From Elusimicrobiota bacterium (GTDB lineage: Bacteria; Elusimicrobiota; UBA8919), in contig JAQUMH010000011.1 of the NCBI GenBank assembly GCA_028718185.1, forward strand, positions 1 through 64,000: a DNA stretch of 64,000 bases, given 5' to 3'. The notes beneath the pieces were generated by a model. The model was not told where the DNA came from. It saw only the letters and a program-made list of their open reading frames with translations, and made no database searches. This document shows, piece after piece, positions 1 through 7,344 of the stretch (position 1 is its first letter; every line of letters starts with the position of its first letter). The translations under genes and the position numbers were made by a program.

Positions 1-164
1 AAATCAGATTTTCAAAGACACAGAGGCTTATCTGAAAAACATAAAATTGCTTATTTGAAATGGTATATTTATTTAAAAAACCATTAAAAAAACAACATTT
101 TAGTACTATTAAGCCCGCAATGACAACTTGGAACATACAAAGAATCTTTTTAATTTATCGTTTA
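1..164. other. Left-edge leader, no gene seen
   Basis: This stretch lies 3' of the minus-strand aptamer at 165-244 and should be the leader of a gene beyond the left edge. No convincing reading frame crosses the boundary. Around 106-124 is a fragment matching part of the palindromic repeat at 56344-56416 (shared 'ttgtcattgcggg' on the minus strand). Confidence 0.4.
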
Positions 165-244
165 TCGGCAACCTGTTGGCGTTACTATCTTAGCCCTTGG
201 TTTTGCGAATTCATCCCGTTTTCGCAGGAGCAGCCTTTTCGGAA
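165..244 (-). ncRNA. c-di-GMP-I (GEMM)-like riboswitch aptamer, copy 1
   Basis: Read on the minus strand this has the GEMM order: a 'ccgaaaaggc' 5' strand, a stem with a GAAA-type loop (tcctgcgaaaacggga), a conserved 'tcgcaaaacc' block, 'gggctaag', then 'gccaacaggttgccg' closing the 3' side. Two further copies at 33000-33079 and 42133-42212 keep these blocks while the GAAA-capped stem changes. The regulated gene lies off the left edge. The family call rests on resemblance to the class I c-di-GMP consensus; a covariance search was not possible. Confidence 0.62.
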
Positions 245-302
245 TTTACTTCCTTATATTTTATCCTCCCCTTGTTACTTAACCTATTCTTTCTTCACTA
301 TA

Positions 303-331
303 TTTATAACGCATTACTGGTTTTTTGTCAA
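303..331 (-). promoter_or_regulatory. Sigma-70-type promoter for riboswitch copy 1
   Basis: On the minus strand TTGACA (326-331) is followed by a 17-base gap and TATAAA (303-308). Transcription would start near 296, about 50 bases before the aptamer. The same arrangement, with related sequence around it, precedes riboswitch copy 3 at 42371-42399. Confidence 0.55.
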
Positions 332-344
332 GGTTTTTTCATTA

Positions 345-671
345 TGATAAATTGCCATTGTTAATTTAACAATTATATTTCATTTCTCGTCAGAGAATTT
401 AAAAATAAAATTGTCCATAGTTGCCATTTTTATGCCTAATATTGCTCTGTTGGAAAATGTGTTACGTATAAGAAAAAATCGGAAGTTAGAGACGAGTTCC
501 TATGTGGAGCATGTCCTGAGATAAAAACGAGATACTTCCCCGCCACTCCCTCCATCGAATCTTTGGCTGGCAGGAAACCATTGGCGGGTCAGTATGACAT
601 CTGTCAAAGGATTCAGGATGACTGCAATGAAATACTTTTTTAGCAAGTGCTTCTATTTGTAAAAGTTGTAA
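345..671. other. Intergenic region with CCCGCC hairpin repeat
   Basis: No gene is visible between the two divergent promoters. The stretch 538-588 is a diverged member of the CCCGCCA...TGGCGGG inverted repeat also found near 18412, 27467 and 59623. The rest is AT-rich with no feature I can support. Confidence 0.4.
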
Positions 672-699
672 TTGACAATTACAAAATTCTTTGTATAAT
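672..699 (+). promoter_or_regulatory. Promoter of AraC regulator at 766
   Basis: TTGACA (672-677), a 16-base gap and TATAAT (694-699). The second plus-strand AraC gene has the same pattern at 42884-42911, TTGACAATT followed 13 bases later by TATAATT, so the two paralogues share promoter architecture as well as protein sequence. The leader would be about 60 bases. Confidence 0.65.
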
Positions 700-765
700 T
701 ATTTTGCTTTTACTCAAAGAATTAAAAATAGTAATGCGTAGAATGTTATATTTATATTCAAAATC

Positions 766-1563
766 ATGAAAATAGAACGTTATTTGGAAGAAAAAAAAAC
801 CATTAAATTAATTGATGTAACATATTCTTGTAATCCATATAGTGATTGGGGAGAACTTAAAAGACATTATCATTTTTTTCATGAACTTGTGATTGTTCTT
901 AAAGGTTCAGTATGTGTTGAAATATTAGGAAAAAATATTCGTGCGAGTTCTGGAGATATTTTGTTTTATCATGAAGGGGTACCCCATAAAGAACAATATG
1001 CCCATAAAAATACTGAAATCATTGCCTTTGCTTGGGAAGAAAAAATAAAAATTAGATTTCCTGTTTTAACGCATGACACAAGTAGGAAAATTTGTTTTTT
1101 AGCTAAACTAGCGTACGAACGAGAACAAGCAGGGTATCCGTATAAACAATTATTGCAAGAAAATATTTTTAAAGTTATAATAATTGAATTAATGAAAATT
1201 TCTGAATCTGAAGAAAATCATCCTATTATAGGTAAGGTAAAAAGTTTTATGATAGATAACTTAAGTAAACCTTTGACATTGGAAAACCTTGCAAGTTGTG
1301 TCAATATGAGTAAATATCATTTCTTAAGAAAATATAGAAATATTACAGGACGAACACCAATGGAGGACTTAAGAAATATCCGTCTAGAAACTGCTAAAAA
1401 TATACTTTTGACTACAAGTTTGCCATTAAAAGCCGTTTCTTCTAAAGTGGGATTCAGTAATGCAACTATTTTTTCAAAACTGTTTAAAAAATATTTTAGA
1501 TTATCACCAGGTCACTTCCGTAAAAACAAAAGTTGGAAAAAAAATACAGTTTTTCTTAAATAA
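766..1563 (+). CDS. AraC-family transcriptional regulator, cupin N-terminal domain
   Basis: A 265-residue regulator. Residues about 30-100 form a cupin-like sensor (HYHFFHELVIVLKGS, then SGDILFYHEGVPH), and the last ~100 residues carry the paired helix-turn-helix of the AraC family (LTLENLASCVNMSKYHFLRK, then LPLKAVSSKVGFSNATIFSK). It is a clear paralogue of the plus-strand regulator at 42952, matching throughout including FHELIIVLKGS and TPMEDLR, and with the same promoter layout. No strong ribosome binding site is seen before the ATG. It faces away from the left-edge riboswitch unit and converges with the beta-helix gene at 1703. Members usually sense a sugar or sugar derivative; the ligand is unknown. 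Confidence 0.9.
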   Translation: MKIERYLEEKKTIKLIDVTYSCNPYSDWGELKRHYHFFHELVIVLKGSVCVEILGKNIRASSGDILFYHEGVPHKEQYAHKNTEIIAFAWEEKIKIRFPVLTHDTSRKICFLAKLAYEREQAGYPYKQLLQENIFKVIIIELMKISESEENHPIIGKVKSFMIDNLSKPLTLENLASCVNMSKYHFLRKYRNITGRTPMEDLRNIRLETAKNILLTTSLPLKAVSSKVGFSNATIFSKLFKKYFRLSPGHFRKNKSWKKNTVFLK

Positions 1564-1681
1564 TTGGTATCGCAAGAGAGAGATATATATAGATAAGGAC
1601 AGGTAAAGAAAGATAAAGGATATTTTAGTAATTCTCTGATCAACTAACTACAAGCGGTTTACACGTTTGTGCTTAATTAAC

Positions 1682-1706
1682 TGGCACCATAAGATGGTGC
1701 AGCTAC
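1682..1706 (-). repeat. REP-like GTAG hairpin overlapping a stop codon
   Basis: On the minus strand GTAG (1706-1703) is followed by CTGCACCAT-ctt-ATGGTGCCAG. The TAG of GTAG is the stop codon of the beta-helix gene ending at 1703. It is nearly identical to the copy at 20450-20474. A second hairpin, at about 1651-1672, matches the one at 42097-42121. Confidence 0.6.
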
Positions 1707-3586
1707 TTTTCTACTGCAATCTTTAATTTTTTTATTTCAGTCGCAGCTTCTATATAAACTATATATACACCACTTGCTACTAACTTTCCACCTGCATTTT
1801 TTCCATCCCACACTACACTGCCACCAGATTCTGATAATTTTGTAATCAATTCCCCATTTATCGTGTATATTTTGATGACTGTATTATCTGATAAGCCATC
1901 TATTGTTAATCCTTGTGATTGTTTTTTCGGATTATATGGATTTGGATAAATTTTTACTTTACTTAAATCTTTCAGTGATGATGTTGTTGTGTCAGACAAG
2001 CTTTTACTTGCTTCGGTTGTATTGCCATACATTCCCATGTTTATTCTTCCGCCGTTAGGAGCAGGTTCATTAGAATATGCTGATGCCGGATTTCCGGCGT
2101 CAATACAAGGTGAGGTTACAGTATCATTTACCCATGTAGTACCATTCCAACGTCCGTATTGGGATTTGAGATGAAAGTCACTGTTCGCAGCATCATTGAA
2201 AAGTGGAGCAGCCAAAATATTTCTAGTTCCTGTCGGCGGAAAAAAGCCGTTACTCCAGAAATCTGTGTAAGTAAAAGTAAAGTCTAAAGGATAAGCAATA
2301 GATGGATAGTGTTGATGGGTTAGATAATTATGAACGCCGGTTACAATAGAGTTTACCATTTTATTACTATAATTGGTGCGGTCAGAGTTAAATAAATACT
2401 CGCCGCCATATATAACACAATTAGTAAAAGTGTTATTGTCAGCAGGAGATTCTAAATTATAATAAAAGAAATCTATAACATTTCCCTGCGTATTTTCAAA
2501 CAGGCAGTTGGTAAAAGAATTATATCTGCCGCAGTATTGTGCGCCTCCATCTGCTTCAGTATCAAAAAATACAACTGCACTCGCGGTTGCTACAGTATGG
2601 CAATTTTTGAATGTGTTATAACTGGCACCATCCCTGATTCGCAAACCAGCGTCACCATCATAAGCAGTACAGTTTTCAAATAAGTTGTATTTAGCACCCC
2701 TATTTCTTACAGAAAGACCAGATCCGAGATTTCTTGTTATACAATTTATTGCATGATTATTCTCGGTATCACCAGCATCAGTACCTTCAAATTCTATTCC
2801 ATGACCTGCATGTGCTAAGTTTCCAATACGTTCAATGTAACAATTTTTAATTATATTATTGTTACCGGACACATTTATATAATAATCTGTGGCGCTTTTT
2901 TCACCAGTTGTGTTATCATCTGCATAAACTTTACAATTTTCAATTAAATTGTTATTTCCAGCTTCCGAAATAATACCTTCTGCACATGCATTAAGAACAA
3001 CACAACTGCTAATTATGCAATTGTTTGCATTAGAACCAATTTTAATTCCGGTTCCATCATAGTCAGCATTGATATCACCCAAACGAGTTGTAATTATATT
3101 GGCTACTGTTACATTTTGAGCTCCATAACCATAGACCCCTCTATTGTAATTTGTTATTTGGATATTTTTTACTGTGACATATTTTCGCGAAATTAAACTG
3201 ATACCGATTCCTGCTGTAGCTCTATCACCGCCGTCAAGTAAGGGCATTACAGTAGCGTCAAGGCTATCACCATATTTATAATTCAACTGCGGATTATCAC
3301 CGGGAGTATTTCTATAACCCTCAAAGACAATAGGACTTGCATTAGTGCCGTCAACTGTCATATCTACATTTTCTTTTCCATAATTGCCTGCCTTGATATA
3401 AACAATGTCTCCTGCGAGAACTTTACTGGCTGCATAATTGATATGACACCACGCAGAAGACGAACCGGTATTAGTGCCACTATTGGAATCGTTACCATCG
3501 GTTTGAATATAATATATGGTGGAAGAAAGTGTTGAGGTAAAAATGAATATTAGAATAGTAATTAAAAAGAAAAATATTTTATTCAT
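1703..3586 (-). CDS. Secreted right-handed beta-helix protein with type A C-terminal tag
   Basis: A 627-residue exported protein. Residues 1-22 are a signal peptide. Residues about 24-70 match the DUF1565-like cap of secreted beta-helix proteins (YYIQTDGNDSNSG, then AGDIVYIKAGNYG). Asn-rich rungs such as NNNIIKNCYIERIGN follow to about residue 510. The final ~84 residues are a FlgD-Ig/T9SS-like domain (KIYPNPYNP, VVWDGKNAGGK, ASGVYIVY) ending KIAVEK, the same tag class as the protein at 27585. The fold suggests polysaccharide binding, lyase or hydrolase activity, but no catalytic site can be named. It is highly similar to the first half of the protein at 3687, so the two arose by tandem duplication. 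Its stop codon lies inside a REP-like GTAG. Confidence 0.88.
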   Translation of the reverse strand: MNKIFFFLITILIFIFTSTLSSTIYYIQTDGNDSNSGTNTGSSSAWCHINYAASKVLAGDIVYIKAGNYGKENVDMTVDGTNASPIVFEGYRNTPGDNPQLNYKYGDSLDATVMPLLDGGDRATAGIGISLISRKYVTVKNIQITNYNRGVYGYGAQNVTVANIITTRLGDINADYDGTGIKIGSNANNCIISSCVVLNACAEGIISEAGNNNLIENCKVYADDNTTGEKSATDYYINVSGNNNIIKNCYIERIGNLAHAGHGIEFEGTDAGDTENNHAINCITRNLGSGLSVRNRGAKYNLFENCTAYDGDAGLRIRDGASYNTFKNCHTVATASAVVFFDTEADGGAQYCGRYNSFTNCLFENTQGNVIDFFYYNLESPADNNTFTNCVIYGGEYLFNSDRTNYSNKMVNSIVTGVHNYLTHQHYPSIAYPLDFTFTYTDFWSNGFFPPTGTRNILAAPLFNDAANSDFHLKSQYGRWNGTTWVNDTVTSPCIDAGNPASAYSNEPAPNGGRINMGMYGNTTEASKSLSDTTTSSLKDLSKVKIYPNPYNPKKQSQGLTIDGLSDNTVIKIYTINGELITKLSESGGSVVWDGKNAGGKLVASGVYIVYIEAATEIKKLKIAVEK

Positions 3587-3596
3587 CGGGTTTTAG

Positions 3597-3682
3597 GGGT
3601 TTGGGGTCGTAGGGTTATAGAGTTCATAGAGTTTGTAGAGTTAAAACACTATAACCCTAAAACCCAATAACTCAATAACTTG
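3597..3682. repeat. TATAGAGTT / AGGGTTATAG word-repeat spacer
   Basis: The gap between the two beta-helix genes is built of short words (gggttttaggg, tatagagtt, ataaccctaaaaccc) that pair as an imperfect inverted repeat, e.g. AGGGTTATAG with CTATAACCCT. Related spacers occur near 9886-9945, 10911-10985, 27390-27410, 33085-33172 and 48550-48600. It could act as a terminator, but no U-tract is obvious. Confidence 0.5.
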
Positions 3683-3686
3683 TTCT

Positions 3687-6600
3687 TTATTTAATTAATC
3701 CTATTTTTCCTGTCTTCTTGCTGCCGGCAGAATCTTCTATCTGGTATATGTATACTCCTCTGCTTACATTGTCTCCATCAGAATTCTTGCCATCCCACTC
3801 GAGCCATCCAAGGTTGCCAAAATCGAGCTCTTTTAATTCCCTCACTAATTCACCTGTTACACTATACAACTTTATTATACTATTTATTGGTAAATTTGTC
3901 ACTTTTAACTTACCATGGACTGCTATAGCAGGGTTATAAGGATTAGGATATATTTTTATATTACTTAAATCAATTGTTGGAACTAATTCCAATAACGCAA
4001 ACTTGCTTAAATGATTACTCCCGGCTACCAACTTGTTCATACCATTCTTTGTCGTAGGTAACACTTCCCAATACTTATTTGTCTCATTATATCTACCTAT
4101 TACTAAATTATCCTTATTGTAACCTGATATACTGCTATCATCATAATTTATAGTTATTATTATTCCTTTAGTTGGCTGGAGGTTCTTATCATTCGATATA
4201 GCTACTCCATATCCTACTACTTTTATCATATTGTTATTACTTACAGGCACTTCTGTAGATGTCAGTGTTAAAGTTGTTATTAAGGAAAATGCACCCATAG
4301 GTACTGTTACGCTTATCTCGCTGTCTATACCGCTACTGTCTATCATTGGTGTTACTGACATACCACTGCTCACCTGTACCATCGGATTAATTAACATTGT
4401 GACACTGAACGGTCTGCCTACATAATTCTGACCGACAAGATCATTATCTAACATAGAATATTCCATGTTTTTAGGCCAAAACCGCCAGCCAGTCTTTACA
4501 GGTGTTACACTGAAATTACTGCTACCTGTCAAATCCGAAAGCTCATAATTGCCTGATATTCCGGTTGTAAAACTGCTGTTTATTTTTATATCCGCCAATG
4601 GTGCAGTAGCGGACAAACCACTTATAACCATCTGAACATCACTTATTCCGCTACTATTCTTGTATACTTTCACATCACCCTCAATGTTACATATTAGCAT
4701 ATTTATATCAGGTGAATCAACTGTTGCTGCAGCTAAACCTGTTGCTACAGCATCGTTTATGTCTTGTGCTTCAAAGAAATAACTATAATCATTACCTAAC
4801 ACACTTAATTTAGTTGTCAAACTATAATTTCTGCCGGTTGATGGCGAATTTGCATTCGCCGCAACCATTATAAATGGGCTACCACTTATCTCAGTACTCC
4901 CTTTCTTGATGTGTACTTTTGGATAACCTTCCTTTGGTGCATTATTATCTATATCAGAATACTTTACCTTATATGTAAAATTTGTTTTATTTGAACCGGT
5001 CTCCGGCTCTAAACCATCAGTTGTATAACCTGTATCTCCCGACCAACTTAGGACAGGTGCTGTGTTAACTTTAGTCTTACCACTCGGACTATTGGATACT
5101 GATGACCAATTAGGTTTTTCATCTGCTGATTTTACTGAAAAGAAATATGTCTTGTTCGGACTCAAACCTTGAACAGTGTAACTCTGGTTTGTACCATATA
5201 TCTGCGGTACGGGTTCGTCCGTGCATTGATGAGTTGCATTATTATCCCAGTTACTGTTTGTTATACTATAAGTTGCATAACGGAGATCATACACACTCAC
5301 TGTGCCTACAGTTCCATCGTCACCGGGAGCACTCCAATTTAATATGATACTATTGGTGCCGGGACTGTTTGTAGATAAGTTAGCTACTACCGAAGGAGTT
5401 ATTTCATCAGATAAGCTTTTACTTGCTTCGGTGGTATTACCATACGCCCCTATATTTATTCTTCCACCATTATAAAAAGGTTCATTAGAATAAGATGATA
5501 CAGGATCTCCGGCATCAAGGCAAGGTGAAGTTACTGTATCATTTACCCATGAAGTTCCGGTCCAGCGACCGTATTGGGATTTGATATGAAAGTCACCGTT
5601 AGCAGCATTATTGAAAAACGGATTCGTAGAAATATTGCCGGTTCCGGCTGGCGCACTAAAACCATTACTCCAGAAATCCGTATATGTAAAAGTAAAGTCT
5701 AAAGGATAAGCTATAGAGGGATATTGTTGATGAGTTAGATAATTAGTTACTCCGGTTACTATGCAGTTTACCATTTTATTACTGTAATTGGTACGGTCGG
5801 TGTTAAATAGGTAATTGCCGCCGGATATAACGCAATTAGTAAAAGTGTTATTATCAGCAGGTGATTCTAAACTATAATAAAAGAAATTAATTACATTGCC
5901 TCGCGTATTTTCAAATATGCAGTTAGTAAGAGAATTATATCTACCGCAATATTGAGCACCTCCATCTTCATCGGTGTCTAAAAATGCAACCCCGCTATAA
6001 GTCTTTACTGTATGACAGTTTTTGAATGTATTATAGCTGGCACCGTCCCTGATTCTCAAACCGATATCGCCATCATAAGCGATACAATTTTCAAATAAGT
6101 TGTTTTTAGCACCCCGATGTCTTACAGAAAAACCGGCTCCGAGATTTCTTGTTATACAATTTATTGCCTGATTGTTTTCGGTAGTATCAGTACCAGCACT
6201 TTCAAACTCTATTCCATGACCTCCATGAGCTAAATTTCCAATACGTTCAATATAACAGTTTCTAACTATATTATTGTTACCGGCCACATTTATATAATAA
6301 TCAGTAGCACTCTTTTCACCGGTTGTGTTATCATCAGCGTAAACTTTAGAATTTTCAGTGAGGTTGTCATCTCCTTCCAAAATTATACCTTGTGCACATG
6401 CATTTAGCACGACACAACTACTAATTATGCAATTGTTTGCATTAGCACCAAACTTAATCCCAGTTCCGTCATACTCAGCATTGATATCACCCAAACGGGT
6501 TGTAATTATATTAGCTACTGTTACATTTTGAGCTCCATAACCATAGACCCCCATATTATAATTTGTAATTTGGATATTTTTTACTGTGATATATTTTCTA

Positions 6601-7010
6601 GAACTTAAACTGATACCTAATCCTGCATTAGCCCTATCACCACCGTCAATTAAGGGCATTACAGTGGCATCAAGGCTATCACCATATTTATAATTCAACT
6701 GCGGATTATCACCCGGAGTATTTTTATAACCTTCAAAGACGATAGGGCTTGCACTAGTCCCGTTAACTGCCACATATACATTCTCTTTCCCATAATTACC
6801 TGCCTTGATATATACAGTGTCTCCTGCTATAGCTTTGCCTGCTGCGTAATTAATGTGACGCCACGCATAAGATGAACCAGTGTTTCTTCCACTATTGGAA
6901 TCGTTACCATCGGTCTGAACATAATATATAGTGCAAAAAAGAGTTGAGTTAAGTATAAGCAGCAAAATACTAATTAAAAATGAGAATGTTCTCTTTTTTA
7001 TCATATTCAT
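3687..7010 (-). CDS. Secreted beta-helix / Fn3 / ZU5-like multidomain protein with type B tag
   Basis: A 1107-residue exported protein. After a signal peptide (about 1-27) comes a beta-helix domain to about residue 540, closely matching the protein at 1703. Then follow a fibronectin type III domain (about 555-650, SIILNWSAPGDDG), a YSDIDNNAP module, a SdrD-B/transthyretin-like domain (NIEGDVKVYKNSSG), a ZU5-like domain (about 870-1015) and a FlgD-Ig/T9SS-like tag with KIYPNPYNP, GWLEWDGKNSDGD and RGVYIYQIED. This tag belongs to the type B class shared with the proteins at 22990 and 33173. The likely role is cell-surface or released glycan binding and cleavage. Two ATGs (7010 and 7004) have no strong ribosome binding site; the first is used. 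A truncated AraC remnant lies upstream. Confidence 0.87.
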   Translation of the reverse strand: MNMIKKRTFSFLISILLLILNSTLFCTIYYVQTDGNDSNSGRNTGSSYAWRHINYAAGKAIAGDTVYIKAGNYGKENVYVAVNGTSASPIVFEGYKNTPGDNPQLNYKYGDSLDATVMPLIDGGDRANAGLGISLSSRKYITVKNIQITNYNMGVYGYGAQNVTVANIITTRLGDINAEYDGTGIKFGANANNCIISSCVVLNACAQGIILEGDDNLTENSKVYADDNTTGEKSATDYYINVAGNNNIVRNCYIERIGNLAHGGHGIEFESAGTDTTENNQAINCITRNLGAGFSVRHRGAKNNLFENCIAYDGDIGLRIRDGASYNTFKNCHTVKTYSGVAFLDTDEDGGAQYCGRYNSLTNCIFENTRGNVINFFYYSLESPADNNTFTNCVISGGNYLFNTDRTNYSNKMVNCIVTGVTNYLTHQQYPSIAYPLDFTFTYTDFWSNGFSAPAGTGNISTNPFFNNAANGDFHIKSQYGRWTGTSWVNDTVTSPCLDAGDPVSSYSNEPFYNGGRINIGAYGNTTEASKSLSDEITPSVVANLSTNSPGTNSIILNWSAPGDDGTVGTVSVYDLRYATYSITNSNWDNNATHQCTDEPVPQIYGTNQSYTVQGLSPNKTYFFSVKSADEKPNWSSVSNSPSGKTKVNTAPVLSWSGDTGYTTDGLEPETGSNKTNFTYKVKYSDIDNNAPKEGYPKVHIKKGSTEISGSPFIMVAANANSPSTGRNYSLTTKLSVLGNDYSYFFEAQDINDAVATGLAAATVDSPDINMLICNIEGDVKVYKNSSGISDVQMVISGLSATAPLADIKINSSFTTGISGNYELSDLTGSSNFSVTPVKTGWRFWPKNMEYSMLDNDLVGQNYVGRPFSVTMLINPMVQVSSGMSVTPMIDSSGIDSEISVTVPMGAFSLITTLTLTSTEVPVSNNNMIKVVGYGVAISNDKNLQPTKGIIITINYDDSSISGYNKDNLVIGRYNETNKYWEVLPTTKNGMNKLVAGSNHLSKFALLELVPTIDLSNIKIYPNPYNPAIAVHGKLKVTNLPINSIIKLYSVTGELVRELKELDFGNLGWLEWDGKNSDGDNVSRGVYIYQIEDSAGSKKTGKIGLIK

Positions 7011-7026
7011 ATTAAGCCATATCTAA

Positions 7027-7079
7027 TATATTACCATGTTACTATGTATATAACACAAAACTTGAGTTTCGTCTATTGA
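7027..7079 (-). promoter_or_regulatory. Conserved segment, candidate promoter/operator (copy 1)
   Basis: The minus-strand stretch after the AraC remnant's stop (tcaatagac, then aagttttgtgttatat, then atagtaaca, then ggtaatat) matches that between the intact AraC gene at 14805 and the secreted protein at 14040. It is conserved although it is non-coding and the AraC gene here is lost, so it may carry the promoter or operator of the downstream gene. No clean -35 box is visible. Confidence 0.35.
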
Positions 7080-7181
7080 TTATTTACTAATGGATGTGAA
7101 ATAATTACGATATTGAGAGGGATTTGTTTCAGGAAGACGTTTAAAATTCAGATTAAAATTACTCAGATTTATAAAAACTAC
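7080..7181 (-). pseudogene. C-terminal remnant of an AraC regulator
   Basis: The minus strand encodes 33 codons plus TAA (VVFINLSNFNLNFKRLPETN, then PSQYRNYFTSISK) that match the end of the AraC regulator at 14805 (GFINLSTFNLNFKRLTGTAP, then SLYRNFFTSIRK). Similarity fades upstream of 7190, where stops interrupt the frame. Only the last part of helix-turn-helix 2 survives, so this is a dead fragment from a duplicated AraC-plus-promoter cassette. Confidence 0.8.
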
Positions 7182-7312
7182 CTAAAAAGTTATATGTGTT
7201 AGATTACAACAAGAATCAAAAGGCTATATTAAAGATTCAAGATTTAAGATTCAAGAAATAAGATAACCTCTAACACATCCTATTTCAATCTCGAAACAAG
7301 TTTTTTTACGGC

Positions 7313-7335
7313 AGCAAAGCAAGCTTTGCAACTAC
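7313..7335 (-). repeat. REP-like GTAG hairpin
   Basis: Minus strand: GTAG, TT, GCAAAG-cttg-CTTTGC. It follows the stop codon of the gene ending at 7345, which itself lies in a nearby GTAG (ccGTAGttcg). The same hairpin occurs at 9995-10016. Confidence 0.5.
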
Positions 7336-7344
7336 AACTTCGAA

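Larger units (their letters stand above)
7011..7344 (-). other. Intergenic region: AraC remnant, word repeats, REP
   Basis: From right to left the gap holds a REP-like hairpin, a spacer of 'aagattcaagatttaag' words, the remnant of an AraC gene (7080-7181), and a segment conserved with the one upstream of the gene at 14040. No intact gene is present. Confidence 0.6.

Noticed and set aside
60-347. A 95-codon plus-strand frame at the left edge
   Set aside because: It runs antisense through the riboswitch and its promoter, has no ribosome binding site and no recognisable product.
3597-3682. Telomere-like TTTAGGG words
   Set aside because: The words are irregular, inverted and internal to the cluster; nothing suggests a linear end.
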